From Agrococcus baldri (GTDB taxonomy: Bacteria > Actinomycetota > Actinomycetes > Actinomycetales > Microbacteriaceae), in assembly GCA_900114805.1 (NCBI GenBank), contig FOZN01000003.1, positions 186,001 to 250,000 of the forward strand: a stretch of DNA of 64,000 nucleotides. The letters run 5' to 3'. Positions 35,033 through 43,335 of the stretch are shown here, one piece after another. The stretch's first letter is position 1, and each line of letters opens with the position of its first letter. The position numbers and the translations under genes were made by a program. The notes below the pieces were generated by a model. It worked only from the letters and a program-made list of their open reading frames with translations, searched no databases and was not told the DNA's origin.

Positions 35033-35632
35033 ATGACTACAGCGGTATGGATCCAGGCCGACACTATCTGGTCGCCGAGCATCATCGAGGTCGATGAGAT
35101 GGCGGACTACCAGTCACTGGTGGACGGCTGGGTCGAAGCGCTTCAGGTGCCGAGCCTCGGCATCACGATCTTCGTCAACGAGGAAGGTCGGCTGAGACGG
35201 CTGAAGTTTAACGCCAGGGCATCCCTGCTGTGGTGGCAGCGCACACCGGAGGCACGCAACCAGATGATCTGCGGTGACGCCGTCATCGTCGGCACACCCG
35301 ACGCCACCGGCAAGTCGACGGACGCACCGGACGATCTCGTCACGATGCTGACCGAGGATGGCTTGTTCGCCGTCCTGGTGAAGATCCCGTACGAAGACCA
35401 GGGCGTGTACGTCGATCCGGTCACAGGCACGAGCAACCACGTCGTGCCCCTACCTCCGAGCATGGAGGGCTGGTACGTCTGTCAGGGGATGTACCCGGAC
35501 TACTTCTCTGCAGCAGTCTGGGCGATGCTCATCGAGGAGCGGTGGGCCTCCGTCGACGACACCAAGGTCGCGTCGGTCGCCGGGATGGAGCACTTGTTCC
35601 CGAAATTCATGCAACGCCGGTCGACAGACTGA
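35033..35632 (+). CDS. DUF3846 domain protein
   Basis: 199-aa protein. Residues 1-90 match DUF3846 (DEMADYQSLVDGWVEALQV...ITIFVNEEGRLRRLKFNARASLLWW...ICGDAVIVG). Such proteins are found on actinobacterial plasmids and integrative elements. The second half (CQGMYPDYFSAAVWAMLIEERW) is not recognised. A strong AAGGAGGAA site precedes ATG 35033. Function is unknown; it supports a mobile-element origin for this stretch. Confidence 0.75.
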   Translation: MTTAVWIQADTIWSPSIIEVDEMADYQSLVDGWVEALQVPSLGITIFVNEEGRLRRLKFNARASLLWWQRTPEARNQMICGDAVIVGTPDATGKSTDAPDDLVTMLTEDGLFAVLVKIPYEDQGVYVDPVTGTSNHVVPLPPSMEGWYVCQGMYPDYFSAAVWAMLIEERWASVDDTKVASVAGMEHLFPKFMQRRSTD

Positions 35633-35642
35633 CCGGCTATCC

Positions 35643-35698
35643 GGCGGCAGCCTCCTGGGATCGAGAGCGACGCGCTCTCTCCCGGGTGGGCTGCCGCC
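35643..35698 (+). terminator. Two-tier hairpin terminator after the DUF3846 gene
   Basis: An outer 10-bp perfect stem (GGCGGCAGCC 35643-35652 with 35689-35698) encloses an inner GAGAGC/GCTCTC stem. It starts 11 bp after the stop codon. Confidence 0.75.
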
Positions 35699-35768
35699 TG
35701 TTTCACGTTGGAGAGTCCGCTGTGGAGAACTTCTACGACTTATCTGCCGCTCTCGCTAGCGTGCTGAA

Positions 35769-35939
35769 ATGCCAGACATCTTCGACGAGCTCGACTTCCG
35801 CTGCCCGAAGTGCAACGTCCTCGTGTACGACGAGCGCTGTCGTGGTTGCGGGTATGTCATCGAGGCGCTCCGGATCCCTGAAGTTGAATCGAAGCGTGTG
35901 GCGGGGCACGACGATGTGCCAGGGATCGGTGGTTGGTAG
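35769..35939 (+). CDS. Very small zinc-ribbon protein (56 aa)
   Basis: A 57-codon frame that encodes two CxxC knuckles, CPKC at residues 12-15 and CRGC at 24-27, the spacing of a rubredoxin-like zinc ribbon. The tail is acidic and ends GIGGW. TAGCGT at 35757-35762 lies 6 nt before the ATG, the leaderless pattern of this genome. Paired cysteines and a promoter make it a likely real gene of unknown function; it could contact a nucleic acid or a partner protein. Confidence 0.65.
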   Translation: MPDIFDELDFRCPKCNVLVYDERCRGCGYVIEALRIPEVESKRVAGHDDVPGIGGW

Positions 35940-36005
35940 CGAGTTAATGTCACCGGCTCGACGTACCGTCGTGGCATCGGCTTGTCCCCAGCAAAGGCGG
36001 TTGTC

Positions 36006-36647
36006 ATGGATCCCTCGCAGCACGTTCCCTCGCTCACGCACCTGCGTGACTTCGCCCGAGCACGGAAGGCCGGGCGCCGCACACACGTCGCCCAGGACCG
36101 CGCCCAAGTGACCGCACCAATCGGTGAGCGGTTTCCGGCCTTCTATTACGAGAAGTTCCTGAGCGCGGTCATCGAGTACATCGACAACGGCTGCTTCGGA
36201 GGGGCACTCGAACGTGTCGTCGAGGCCGCTTCGGCGCGAAAGCGTGCAAGTTACGCCGCGGCGGCACGCGGCATGACGGTAATGCTCTCTGAACTCCGGC
36301 CGATTGCGGCGAAGCGGAAGCAGCGGAATGTGGTCGTCAATGACAAGTACGTCCAGCTCGTGAGCTTACGTATCCACCTGCTGATCGAACTGGCAGATTA
36401 CTCGGTGGTCGCGGCGCACTTCTACTTCTCAGAGAAGGCGCTGACCGAGGTGGAGCTGCGTCTAATGGAGACTTCCATCGCCCTCGCCTCGCTGGAGTCG
36501 GTCCCTGGTGCCGCGCCCGCAATCGCCATGGCGCGCTCTGGTCGTCTGCATCTGATTGACGTAGCCGAGGCGACGTCGGCAGATCGAGTCGAAGAGCTGC
36601 GCGATGCGTCCGAGGCATACCTCGACGAGTGGCGGGCCGCGGCGTGA
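36006..36647 (+). CDS. Hypothetical protein, island cargo
   Basis: 213-aa soluble, mostly helical protein (if ATG 36006 is used; an in-frame start at 35982 adds eight residues). No signal peptide, membrane segment or known motif was recognised. Central segments such as YYEKFLSAVIEYIDNGCFGG and LRIHLLIELADYSVVAAHFYFSEKALTEVELRLME suggest a helical repeat or bundle. It is followed 30 bp later by another unknown gene with its own leaderless promoter. Confidence 0.7.
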   Translation: MDPSQHVPSLTHLRDFARARKAGRRTHVAQDRAQVTAPIGERFPAFYYEKFLSAVIEYIDNGCFGGALERVVEAASARKRASYAAAARGMTVMLSELRPIAAKRKQRNVVVNDKYVQLVSLRIHLLIELADYSVVAAHFYFSEKALTEVELRLMETSIALASLESVPGAAPAIAMARSGRLHLIDVAEATSADRVEELRDASEAYLDEWRAAA

Positions 36648-36676
36648 CGGGTCAACAGAACTCGATACCGTCGAGC

Positions 36677-37135
36677 ATGACCAACACACCTGCGCTCCGC
36701 ATTGGTGATTCCAGCGCTCAGATCGCAGCTGAGTCCGTGCTCCTGGCGGCCGCGTCGAAAGCGCTGGGTGTTGAATTGTCGCCGTCTCGCGTTCATGTCG
36801 GTGATGTCTACATCGACGTCGACGGCGTTGACCCCGGGCGGACGGTGCTTGTCGAAGCGACTGCAATGATCGGGGCGCCGAAGGCTGCGCAGCAGAAGAA
36901 GCTTGCCGCTGACGTCCTCAAGCTCGGGTGGGCAAGTCGCACGCTCGGAGACGTCCGGTGTGTCATCGTCACCTGGAGCCCAGAGGTCCAGGCCTTCCTC
37001 TCACGGCCGCGTGCTTGGCTGACGGCAGCGCGACTCGAAGCCGGCGTAGAGCTGATCCTGGCTGAACCCGACGACACAGCCTTCGTTGCAGTCTCTGCAG
37101 CCCGGCTCGCGCAGGATAGATACGCGATGGAGTAA
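36677..37135 (+). CDS. Hypothetical protein, possible PD-(D/E)xK-like fold
   Basis: 152-aa protein. VYIDVDGVDPGRTVLVEATAM and QQKKLAADVLKL have the layout of a restriction-nuclease-like core: an Asp on one strand, Glu on the next, and a Lys/Gln-rich helix. However, the exact E-x-K is absent, so nuclease activity is uncertain. TACCGT at 36666-36671 lies 5 nt before ATG, so it is probably leaderless. Its position just before the restriction-Gabija operon makes a defence link plausible but unproven. Confidence 0.65.
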   Translation: MTNTPALRIGDSSAQIAAESVLLAAASKALGVELSPSRVHVGDVYIDVDGVDPGRTVLVEATAMIGAPKAAQQKKLAADVLKLGWASRTLGDVRCVIVTWSPEVQAFLSRPRAWLTAARLEAGVELILAEPDDTAFVAVSAARLAQDRYAME

Positions 37136-37155
37136 TCAACAGGTCATTGCGTCTA

Positions 37156-37186
37156 TTCAACAATTCTCGCAATTGTGCGATAATTG
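37156..37186 (+). promoter_or_regulatory. Promoter with 26-bp palindrome, upstream of hsdM
   Basis: A -35-like TTCAAC (37156-37161) and -10 GATAAT (37179-37184) are 17 bp apart. Over them lies an inverted repeat, 11-nt arms 37161-37171 and 37176-37186 around ATTG, with 10 of 11 positions matching. It lies 160 bp before hsdM in the 210-bp gap 37136-37345. The rest of the gap holds only a weak 6-bp hairpin at 37201-37226. Confidence 0.65.
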
Positions 37187-37345
37187 TCACAGATTGCAAT
37201 AGCCGGTTCGAGCCTCGCTCCCGGCTGAATCGAGTCCAGGCCCCGCGCGCCGTGCTGACGTTCTGTCAGTACGCGCCGATACGGTGGCCAAGGAGCCCCC
37301 AGCGCCAACCAACGCACGCCCTCAGCGTGGAGGAGAACAGAACAC

Positions 37346-38917
37346 ATGCCGCCGACCACCAAAGAAGCCCAGCGCGCCGAGCTGCACAAGACCATCTGGC
37401 GCATCGCCAACGACCTGCGAGGCAGCGTCGACGGATGGGACTTCAAGAGTTACGTGCTCGGCATGCTGTTCTACCGCTTCATCTCGGAGAACCTCACGGC
37501 ATACATCAACGTCGGCGAGCGCGAGGCCGGACACCCCGACTTCGACTACTCCAAGCTCGCTGACAAGGATGCCGAGTTCGGGCGGGCCGACACGGTATCG
37601 GAGAAGGGCTTCTACATCCTGCCTTCGGAGCTCTTCCAGAACGTCCGGAAGCGCGCGAGCGACGACGAGAACCTCAATGAGACCCTGGCTGGCATCTTCG
37701 CCGACATCGAGGGCTCCGCGAAGGGCACAGACAGTGAGGATGACCTCAAGGGTCTGTTCCATGACCTCGATGTCAACAGCCCGAAGCTCGGCAGCACTGT
37801 CGCGAAGCGCAATCAGAAGCTCGTAAAGTTGCTCGACGCGATCGGTGATCTGCCGCTCGGTAACTTCGAGGACAACTCGATCGACCTGTTTGGCGACGCG
37901 TACGAGTACCTCATGCAGATGTATGCCTCTCAGGCGGGCAAGTCCGGTGGTGAGTACTACACGCCGCAGGAAGTGTCAGAACTGCTGGCTCGGATCACCG
38001 TTGTCGGCAAGACCAGCGTCAATAAGGTCTACGACCCGGCGGTCGGCTCGGGATCCCTGCTGCTCAAGTTCGCCAAGGTGCTGGGCAAGGAGAACGTTCG
38101 CCAGGGCTTCTATGGCCAGGAGATCAACCTGACCACCTACAACCTCGCGCGGATCAACATGTTCCTGCACGACGTCAACTACGAGCAGTTCAACCTCGCC
38201 CACGGTGACACTCTGATCGACCCTGCGCACTGGGACGATGAGCCGTTCGAAGCGATCGTTTCCAATCCTCCATATTCGATTTCATGGGAGGGCGATGCGA
38301 ACCCGCTCCTGATCAATGACCCGCGCTTTGCGCCGGCCGGAGTGCTTGCGCCGAAGTCCAAGGCTGACCTTGCCTTCACGATGCACATACTTTCGTGGCT
38401 GGCGGTAAACGGCACCGCCGCCATCGTCGAGTTCCCTGGCGTGCTCTACCGTGGCGGCGCGGAGAAGAAGATCCGCCAGTACCTCATCGACAACAACTAC
38501 GTCGATGCCGTCATCCAGTTGCCGCCGGACCTGTTCTTCGGAACAGGCATTGCAACCTGCATCATCGTGCTCAAGAAGTCCAAGGCCGACAACAGCGTTC
38601 TGTTCATCGATGCGTCAACTGAATTTTCGCGCGTTGGAACGAAGAACAAGCTGCAGGCGGTCAACCAGGCCAAGATTCTTGATTCACTGGTTGCTAGGAG
38701 CGCGGTCGCTCACTTCTCTGCGCTGATCCCGAATGAGCAGATTGCACAGAATGACTACAACCTCGGCATTTCTTCGTACGTGGAGCAATCGGTCGTGGAG
38801 GATAATCTGGATATTGCCCAACTCAACGCCCGAATCGCCGATATTGTAGAGCGGCAAGCGGAGTTGAGGACGATCGTCGATCGAACCGTTGCTGACATCG
38901 AGGGGATGGTCGGATGA
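37346..38917 (+). CDS. hsdM: Type I restriction-modification, methyltransferase subunit
   Basis: 523-aa N6-adenine methyltransferase subunit. An N-terminal helical HsdM_N domain (TIWRIANDLRGSVDGWDFKSYVLGMLFYRFIS) precedes the SAM site DPAVGSGSLLL (near residue 230) and the catalytic NPPYS (near 306). Length is usual. It methylates the host target and joins HsdS and HsdR in the R2M2S1 complex. Its stop overlaps hsdS as ATGA. GC content is high, like the chromosome. Confidence 0.96.
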   Translation: MPPTTKEAQRAELHKTIWRIANDLRGSVDGWDFKSYVLGMLFYRFISENLTAYINVGEREAGHPDFDYSKLADKDAEFGRADTVSEKGFYILPSELFQNVRKRASDDENLNETLAGIFADIEGSAKGTDSEDDLKGLFHDLDVNSPKLGSTVAKRNQKLVKLLDAIGDLPLGNFEDNSIDLFGDAYEYLMQMYASQAGKSGGEYYTPQEVSELLARITVVGKTSVNKVYDPAVGSGSLLLKFAKVLGKENVRQGFYGQEINLTTYNLARINMFLHDVNYEQFNLAHGDTLIDPAHWDDEPFEAIVSNPPYSISWEGDANPLLINDPRFAPAGVLAPKSKADLAFTMHILSWLAVNGTAAIVEFPGVLYRGGAEKKIRQYLIDNNYVDAVIQLPPDLFFGTGIATCIIVLKKSKADNSVLFIDASTEFSRVGTKNKLQAVNQAKILDSLVARSAVAHFSALIPNEQIAQNDYNLGISSYVEQSVVEDNLDIAQLNARIADIVERQAELRTIVDRTVADIEGMVG

Positions 38918-40104
38918 TCGCTGCGGATGTATTCACGACTGTTCGGAAGAAGGTGCGTCTTTCTGACGTGACGTCGGAGAGTAGAGAGCGGAACATCGAT
39001 CGACTCGTGACCGATGTACGAACGGTCACGAATCAACAACAACTGATCCCGACCGCAGACTTCTTTGCGAACGCGCGCACCAGCGAGGACACGAAGAACT
39101 ATAAGATCGCTCGTCCGGGTGCGTTCGTTTACAACCCTTCTCGAATCAATGTGGGCTCGGTTGCTTCGGTTGTGGGCGACAAGCCGGTCATAGTCAGCCC
39201 AATGTATGTAGTCTTTGACGTCGATCAATCGTGCGTGTTGCCACGATATCTAATGCATTTCCTGACCTCCCGAGCAGGTCGCCGAATGATTGAGGGTGGA
39301 GTCGAGATCGGCGCTCGCTTTCGACTTACCTATGCGAGTCTTTCGAAGTTTGTCATTAGCTTGCCAAGTCTCCAAGTGCAACAAGCGATTGTCGACGCGC
39401 TTGGCGACTTCGAACGACTTATTGACGCCCTTGAGGAGGAGTCGGATCTCCGGCGTTTGCAGTACGTTCACTACGCTGACCGTCTTGTCGCCAGCGGCGA
39501 GAAGACCAGCAGTGCCCTGCTCGGTGATGTGGCGACCGTAGTTCGAGGGGCTTCGCCGAGACCGATTCAGGAGTTTCTTACCGACAATGCCGACGGTATT
39601 CCTTGGATAAAGATTGGCGATGTTGCGACCGGCGAGAAGTACATTACTTCGACATCTCAGCGAGTGACGAAAGCAGGCGCGGAGAAGTCGCGTCGAGTTC
39701 GGCCGGGTGACTTTGTGCTCTCTAACTCCATGAGTTTTGGTCGCCCCTATATATCCAAGATCGACGGCTGTATTCATGATGGCTGGCTTGCCATAAGTGC
39801 TTTTGACGACGCCTTCATTCCAGACTACCTCTATCACCTGTTGCGTTCCTCCATAATTCAGGCAGAGTTTTCGCGACGCGCGGGTTCGGGCGCGGTACGG
39901 AATCTCAACTCCGAAATTGTGAGGTCTGTGCGAGTGCCTGTCCCTTCGCGCATCGAACAGGAGCGAGTGGTGGTTAGGCTCGATGGTTTCGAGAAGCTTG
40001 CCAACGACTCCTCGAGCGGCATCCCTGCAGAGGGCAAGCTCAGGCGACGACAGTACGAGTACTACCGCGACAAGCTCCTGACCTTCGAGGAGCTGCCAGC
40101 ATGA
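38914..40104 (+). CDS. hsdS: Type I restriction-modification, specificity subunit
   Basis: 396-aa DNA-recognition subunit with two target-recognition domains and two helical spacers. The spacers end in related repeats (EEESDLRRLQYVHYADRLV near residue 180 and KLRRRQYEYYRDKLLTF at the end), the usual HsdS duplication. The DNA is clearly more AT-rich than hsdM or hsdR, consistent with exchange of recognition domains. It overlaps hsdM and hsdR by 4 bp each. The target sequence cannot be predicted by eye. Confidence 0.93.
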   Translation: MIAADVFTTVRKKVRLSDVTSESRERNIDRLVTDVRTVTNQQQLIPTADFFANARTSEDTKNYKIARPGAFVYNPSRINVGSVASVVGDKPVIVSPMYVVFDVDQSCVLPRYLMHFLTSRAGRRMIEGGVEIGARFRLTYASLSKFVISLPSLQVQQAIVDALGDFERLIDALEEESDLRRLQYVHYADRLVASGEKTSSALLGDVATVVRGASPRPIQEFLTDNADGIPWIKIGDVATGEKYITSTSQRVTKAGAEKSRRVRPGDFVLSNSMSFGRPYISKIDGCIHDGWLAISAFDDAFIPDYLYHLLRSSIIQAEFSRRAGSGAVRNLNSEIVRSVRVPVPSRIEQERVVVRLDGFEKLANDSSSGIPAEGKLRRRQYEYYRDKLLTFEELPA

Positions 40105-43100
40105 ACGAGCTCAGCAACCGCAAGTACGACCCGATCGCCATCAGCAGCGAGAGCACCGTGGTCGCCGAGTACATCCCGGACGCGGCGCAGCAGTCGGCGT
40201 ATCAGTCGGAGGCAGAGCTCGAGCGCGAGTTCATCCGACTTCTGGAGTCGCAGGCCTACGAGCGCCTGACGATCACGTCAGAGGCTCAACTGGTGGACAA
40301 CCTCCGGGTTCAGCTCGAGGCGCTCAACGGCATCGCGTTCTCCGACGAGGAGTGGACGCGCTTCTTCAACGAGCGGATCGCCGGAGCTAACGACGGCATC
40401 GTCGAGAAGACGCTGCGTATCCAGGAAGACCACGTTCAGGTCCTGACTCGTGATGACGGCTCGACGAAGAACATCACCCTGCTCGACAAGCGTCACATCC
40501 ACAACAACCGGCTGCAGGTCATCAACCAGTACGAGACCAGCCAAGAACAGGGTGCCAAGCACGCGACTCGCTTCGACGTGACCGTGCTGGTCAACGGGCT
40601 GCCGATGGTTCACGTCGAGCTGAAGCGCCGCGGTGTCGACATCCGTGAGGCCTTCAATCAGATTGACCGCTATCAGCGAGACAGCTTCTGGGCCAGTTCC
40701 GGCTTGTTCGAGTACGTCCAGCTGTTCGTGATCAGCAACGGCACCCTGACGAAGTACTACTCGAACACCACGCGCCGCGAGCACCTCAGCGAAGAGACTG
40801 GCAAGCGCAAGTCTCGCAAGACCTCGAACTCCTACGAGTTCACCTCCTGGTGGGCGGACGCGCAGAACAAGCCGATCCAGGATCTGACGGCGTTCGCCAA
40901 GACCTTCTTCGCCAAGCACACGCTGCTCAACATCCTGACGCGCTACTGCGTCCTCACCGCCGACCGCATGTTGCTGGTGATGCGGCCGTACCAAATCGTG
41001 GCGACCGAGAAGATTCTTCAGAAGCTCGAGATCTCGACGAACTACAAGCAGCTCGGCACGATCGATGCCGGTGGCTACGTCTGGCACACGACCGGCTCGG
41101 GCAAGACCCTGACCAGCTTCAAGGCTGCCCAGTTGGCGTCGAAGGTGCCCAGCGTCGACAAGGTGCTGTTTGTCGTCGACCGCAAGGACCTCGACTACCA
41201 AACCATGAGGGAGTACGACCGCTTCGAGAAGGGCGCGGCCAACTCCAACACCTCGACTGCAGTGCTGAAGAAGCAGCTCGAGGATCCCAACGCCCGGATC
41301 ATCATCACGACGATCCAGAAGCTCGCGACGTTCATCAAGGCCAACAAGGGCCACGACATTTACTCCGGCCACATCGTCATCATCTTCGACGAGTGCCACC
41401 GCTCTCAGTTCGGCGACATGCACTCGGCCATTACGAAGGCGTTCAAGCGGTACAACCTGTTCGGCTTCACCGGCACGCCGATCTTTGCGGCCAACTCCGG
41501 CAGTGGCGGCAATCCCCAGCTGAAGACCACTGAGCAGGCGTTCGGTGAGAAGCTCCACACCTACACAATCGTCGACGCCATCACCGACAAGAACGTCCTG
41601 CCGTTCCGCATCGATTACGTCAACACCGTCAAGGTCGGCAACGTCGTCGACAAGCAGGTTTCGGCGATCGACACTGAGAAGGCTTTGCTCGCACCCGAGC
41701 GCATGAGCCAGGTCGCGGCTTACGTCCTAGAGCACTTCGACCAGAAAACGAAGCGTGCCGAGCACTACACGCTGGGGGAGCGGCGCGTCCGCGGCTTCAA
41801 CGCCCTGTTCGCCACTGCCTCGATCGATGCGGCTCGTCTCTACTACCAACTGTTCGCACTGCAGCAGGAACAGCTGCCGCCGGCCCGCCGCTTGAAGATC
41901 GCCACGATCTTCTCGTACGCCGCCAATGAGGCAGTCGAGGACGGTGCGCTCGAGGAAGAAGGCTTCGACACCAGCGCCCTCGACGGAGACGCTCGGTCGT
42001 TCCTCGAGGAGGCGATCAAGGACTACAACCGGATGTTCGGCACGAGCTTCGACACCTCGTCCGATCGCTTCCAGAACTACTACAAGGACCTGTCGCTACG
42101 GCTGAAGCAGCGCGAGATCGACCTGGTCATCGTGGTCAACATGTTCCTGACTGGCTTTGACGCCACCACGCTGAACACCCTGTTCGTCGACAAGAACCTG
42201 CGCACCCACGGCCTGATCCAGGCATACTCCCGCACCAACCGCATCCTGAACTCGGTCAAGACCTACGGCAACATCGTTTCGTTCCGCGACCTCGAGGAAG
42301 CGACCAACGACGCCATCGCGCTGTTTGGCAACAAGGACGCCCGCGGCGTCGTCCTGCTGAAGCCGTACGGCGAGTACTACAGCGACTACGCCGACAAGGT
42401 CACCGAGCTTCCCGAAGCGTTCCCGCTCGGAATTCCGATCGTTGGCGAGGCTGCACAGAAGACATTCATTGCTCTGTTCGGAGCCATCCTGCGCCTGCAG
42501 AACATCCTGACCTCGTTCGACGACTTCGTCGGCAACGAGATCGTCAATGAGCGCCAGATCCAGGACTACCGCAGCGTCTACCTCGACCTGTACGCCGAGT
42601 TCCGCAAGGACAAGGACGGCGACAAGGAACTGATCAACGACGACGTCGTCTTCGAGATCGAGCTCATCAAGCAGGTCGAGATCAACGTCGACTACATCCT
42701 GATGCTCGTCCAGAAGTACCGCGCGGAGCGCGGCGACGGCGACGATAAGGAGATTCGGGCTGAGATCGCCCGGGCGGTCGACTCCAGCCCGAGCCTGCGC
42801 AACAAGAAGGACCTGATTGAGGACTTCGTCGACTCCGTCTCAACCGACGGCGCGCTCGATGAGGAGTGGCGAGCCTTCATCGCAGCCCGACGCGAGGCCG
42901 AGTTGAACGCCATCGTCGATGACGAGGGTCTCCGGCCCGAAGCCACGCGCGAGTTCATTGACAACGCGTTCCGTGACGGCAACGTCCGCACCAGCGGAAC
43001 GGCCATAACGAAGGTGCTGCCGCCGGTGTCACGCTTCGCCGCTGGCGGCAATCGCGCGGAGAAGAAGGAGCGAGTACTCACTCGCCTGAGCCAGTTCTTC

Positions 43101-43148
43101 GAGCGATTCTTTGGGCTTGGTGCGCAGGAGGATCAGGGTTCGTCATGA
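40101..43148 (+). CDS. hsdR: Type I restriction-modification, restriction/translocase subunit
   Basis: 1015-aa motor-nuclease. The N-terminal PD-(D/E)xK domain shows FDVTVLVNGLPMVHVELKRRG. The SF2 helicase core has Walker A (TTGSGKTLTSFKAA, near 332), DECH (FDECHRSQFGD, near 429), GFTGTPIF and the arginine-finger motif QAYSRTNRIL. A C-terminal helical region contacts HsdM. It starts inside the hsdS stop (ATGA). After a 19-bp gap comes a 55-codon gene and then the Gabija genes on the same strand. Confidence 0.96.
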   Translation: MNELSNRKYDPIAISSESTVVAEYIPDAAQQSAYQSEAELEREFIRLLESQAYERLTITSEAQLVDNLRVQLEALNGIAFSDEEWTRFFNERIAGANDGIVEKTLRIQEDHVQVLTRDDGSTKNITLLDKRHIHNNRLQVINQYETSQEQGAKHATRFDVTVLVNGLPMVHVELKRRGVDIREAFNQIDRYQRDSFWASSGLFEYVQLFVISNGTLTKYYSNTTRREHLSEETGKRKSRKTSNSYEFTSWWADAQNKPIQDLTAFAKTFFAKHTLLNILTRYCVLTADRMLLVMRPYQIVATEKILQKLEISTNYKQLGTIDAGGYVWHTTGSGKTLTSFKAAQLASKVPSVDKVLFVVDRKDLDYQTMREYDRFEKGAANSNTSTAVLKKQLEDPNARIIITTIQKLATFIKANKGHDIYSGHIVIIFDECHRSQFGDMHSAITKAFKRYNLFGFTGTPIFAANSGSGGNPQLKTTEQAFGEKLHTYTIVDAITDKNVLPFRIDYVNTVKVGNVVDKQVSAIDTEKALLAPERMSQVAAYVLEHFDQKTKRAEHYTLGERRVRGFNALFATASIDAARLYYQLFALQQEQLPPARRLKIATIFSYAANEAVEDGALEEEGFDTSALDGDARSFLEEAIKDYNRMFGTSFDTSSDRFQNYYKDLSLRLKQREIDLVIVVNMFLTGFDATTLNTLFVDKNLRTHGLIQAYSRTNRILNSVKTYGNIVSFRDLEEATNDAIALFGNKDARGVVLLKPYGEYYSDYADKVTELPEAFPLGIPIVGEAAQKTFIALFGAILRLQNILTSFDDFVGNEIVNERQIQDYRSVYLDLYAEFRKDKDGDKELINDDVVFEIELIKQVEINVDYILMLVQKYRAERGDGDDKEIRAEIARAVDSSPSLRNKKDLIEDFVDSVSTDGALDEEWRAFIAARREAELNAIVDDEGLRPEATREFIDNAFRDGNVRTSGTAITKVLPPVSRFAAGGNRAEKKERVLTRLSQFFERFFGLGAQEDQGSS

Positions 43149-43167
43149 CTGGGTGGGAGTGGTCGTG

Positions 43168-43335
43168 ATGGCAATCAACCTGCTTCCTGGCGACGTCTGT
43201 GTCGGCCACCCCTTCGGTGATTACGCACGTGACGAGCACGTCGTTGCGTTGATGGATGCATCGGTGCCGAGATGGCAAACACTACTTTATGAACTGAACA
43301 GCGCGCCTTTGGCGGAACAGGAGCGACAACTCTAA
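43168..43335 (+). CDS. Unknown 55-aa protein between HsdR and GajA
   Basis: A short frame, MAINLLPGDVCVGHPFGDY..., with GGGAG upstream of ATG 43168. Its TAA stop overlaps the GajA ATG as TAATG, so translation of the nuclease is probably coupled to it. The N-terminus (LLPGDVCVGHPFGDYARDEHVVALMD) looks like a small beta-rich fold. No family is recognised. An upstream TTG at 43111 would extend it into hsdR and is less likely. It could be a regulator, an inhibitor or an accessory subunit. Confidence 0.6.
   Translation: MAINLLPGDVCVGHPFGDYARDEHVVALMDASVPRWQTLLYELNSAPLAEQERQL

Noticed and set aside
37201-37226. tRNA-like segment (GGTTCGAG with a small hairpin) before hsdM
   Set aside because: No acceptor or anticodon stems can be drawn around it; it is only a 6-bp hairpin with a 14-nt loop.
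43111-43167. Longer start (TTG 43111) for the 55-aa gene
   Set aside because: It would overlap hsdR by 38 bp and encodes an Arg-rich stretch; ATG 43168 has its own GGGAG.
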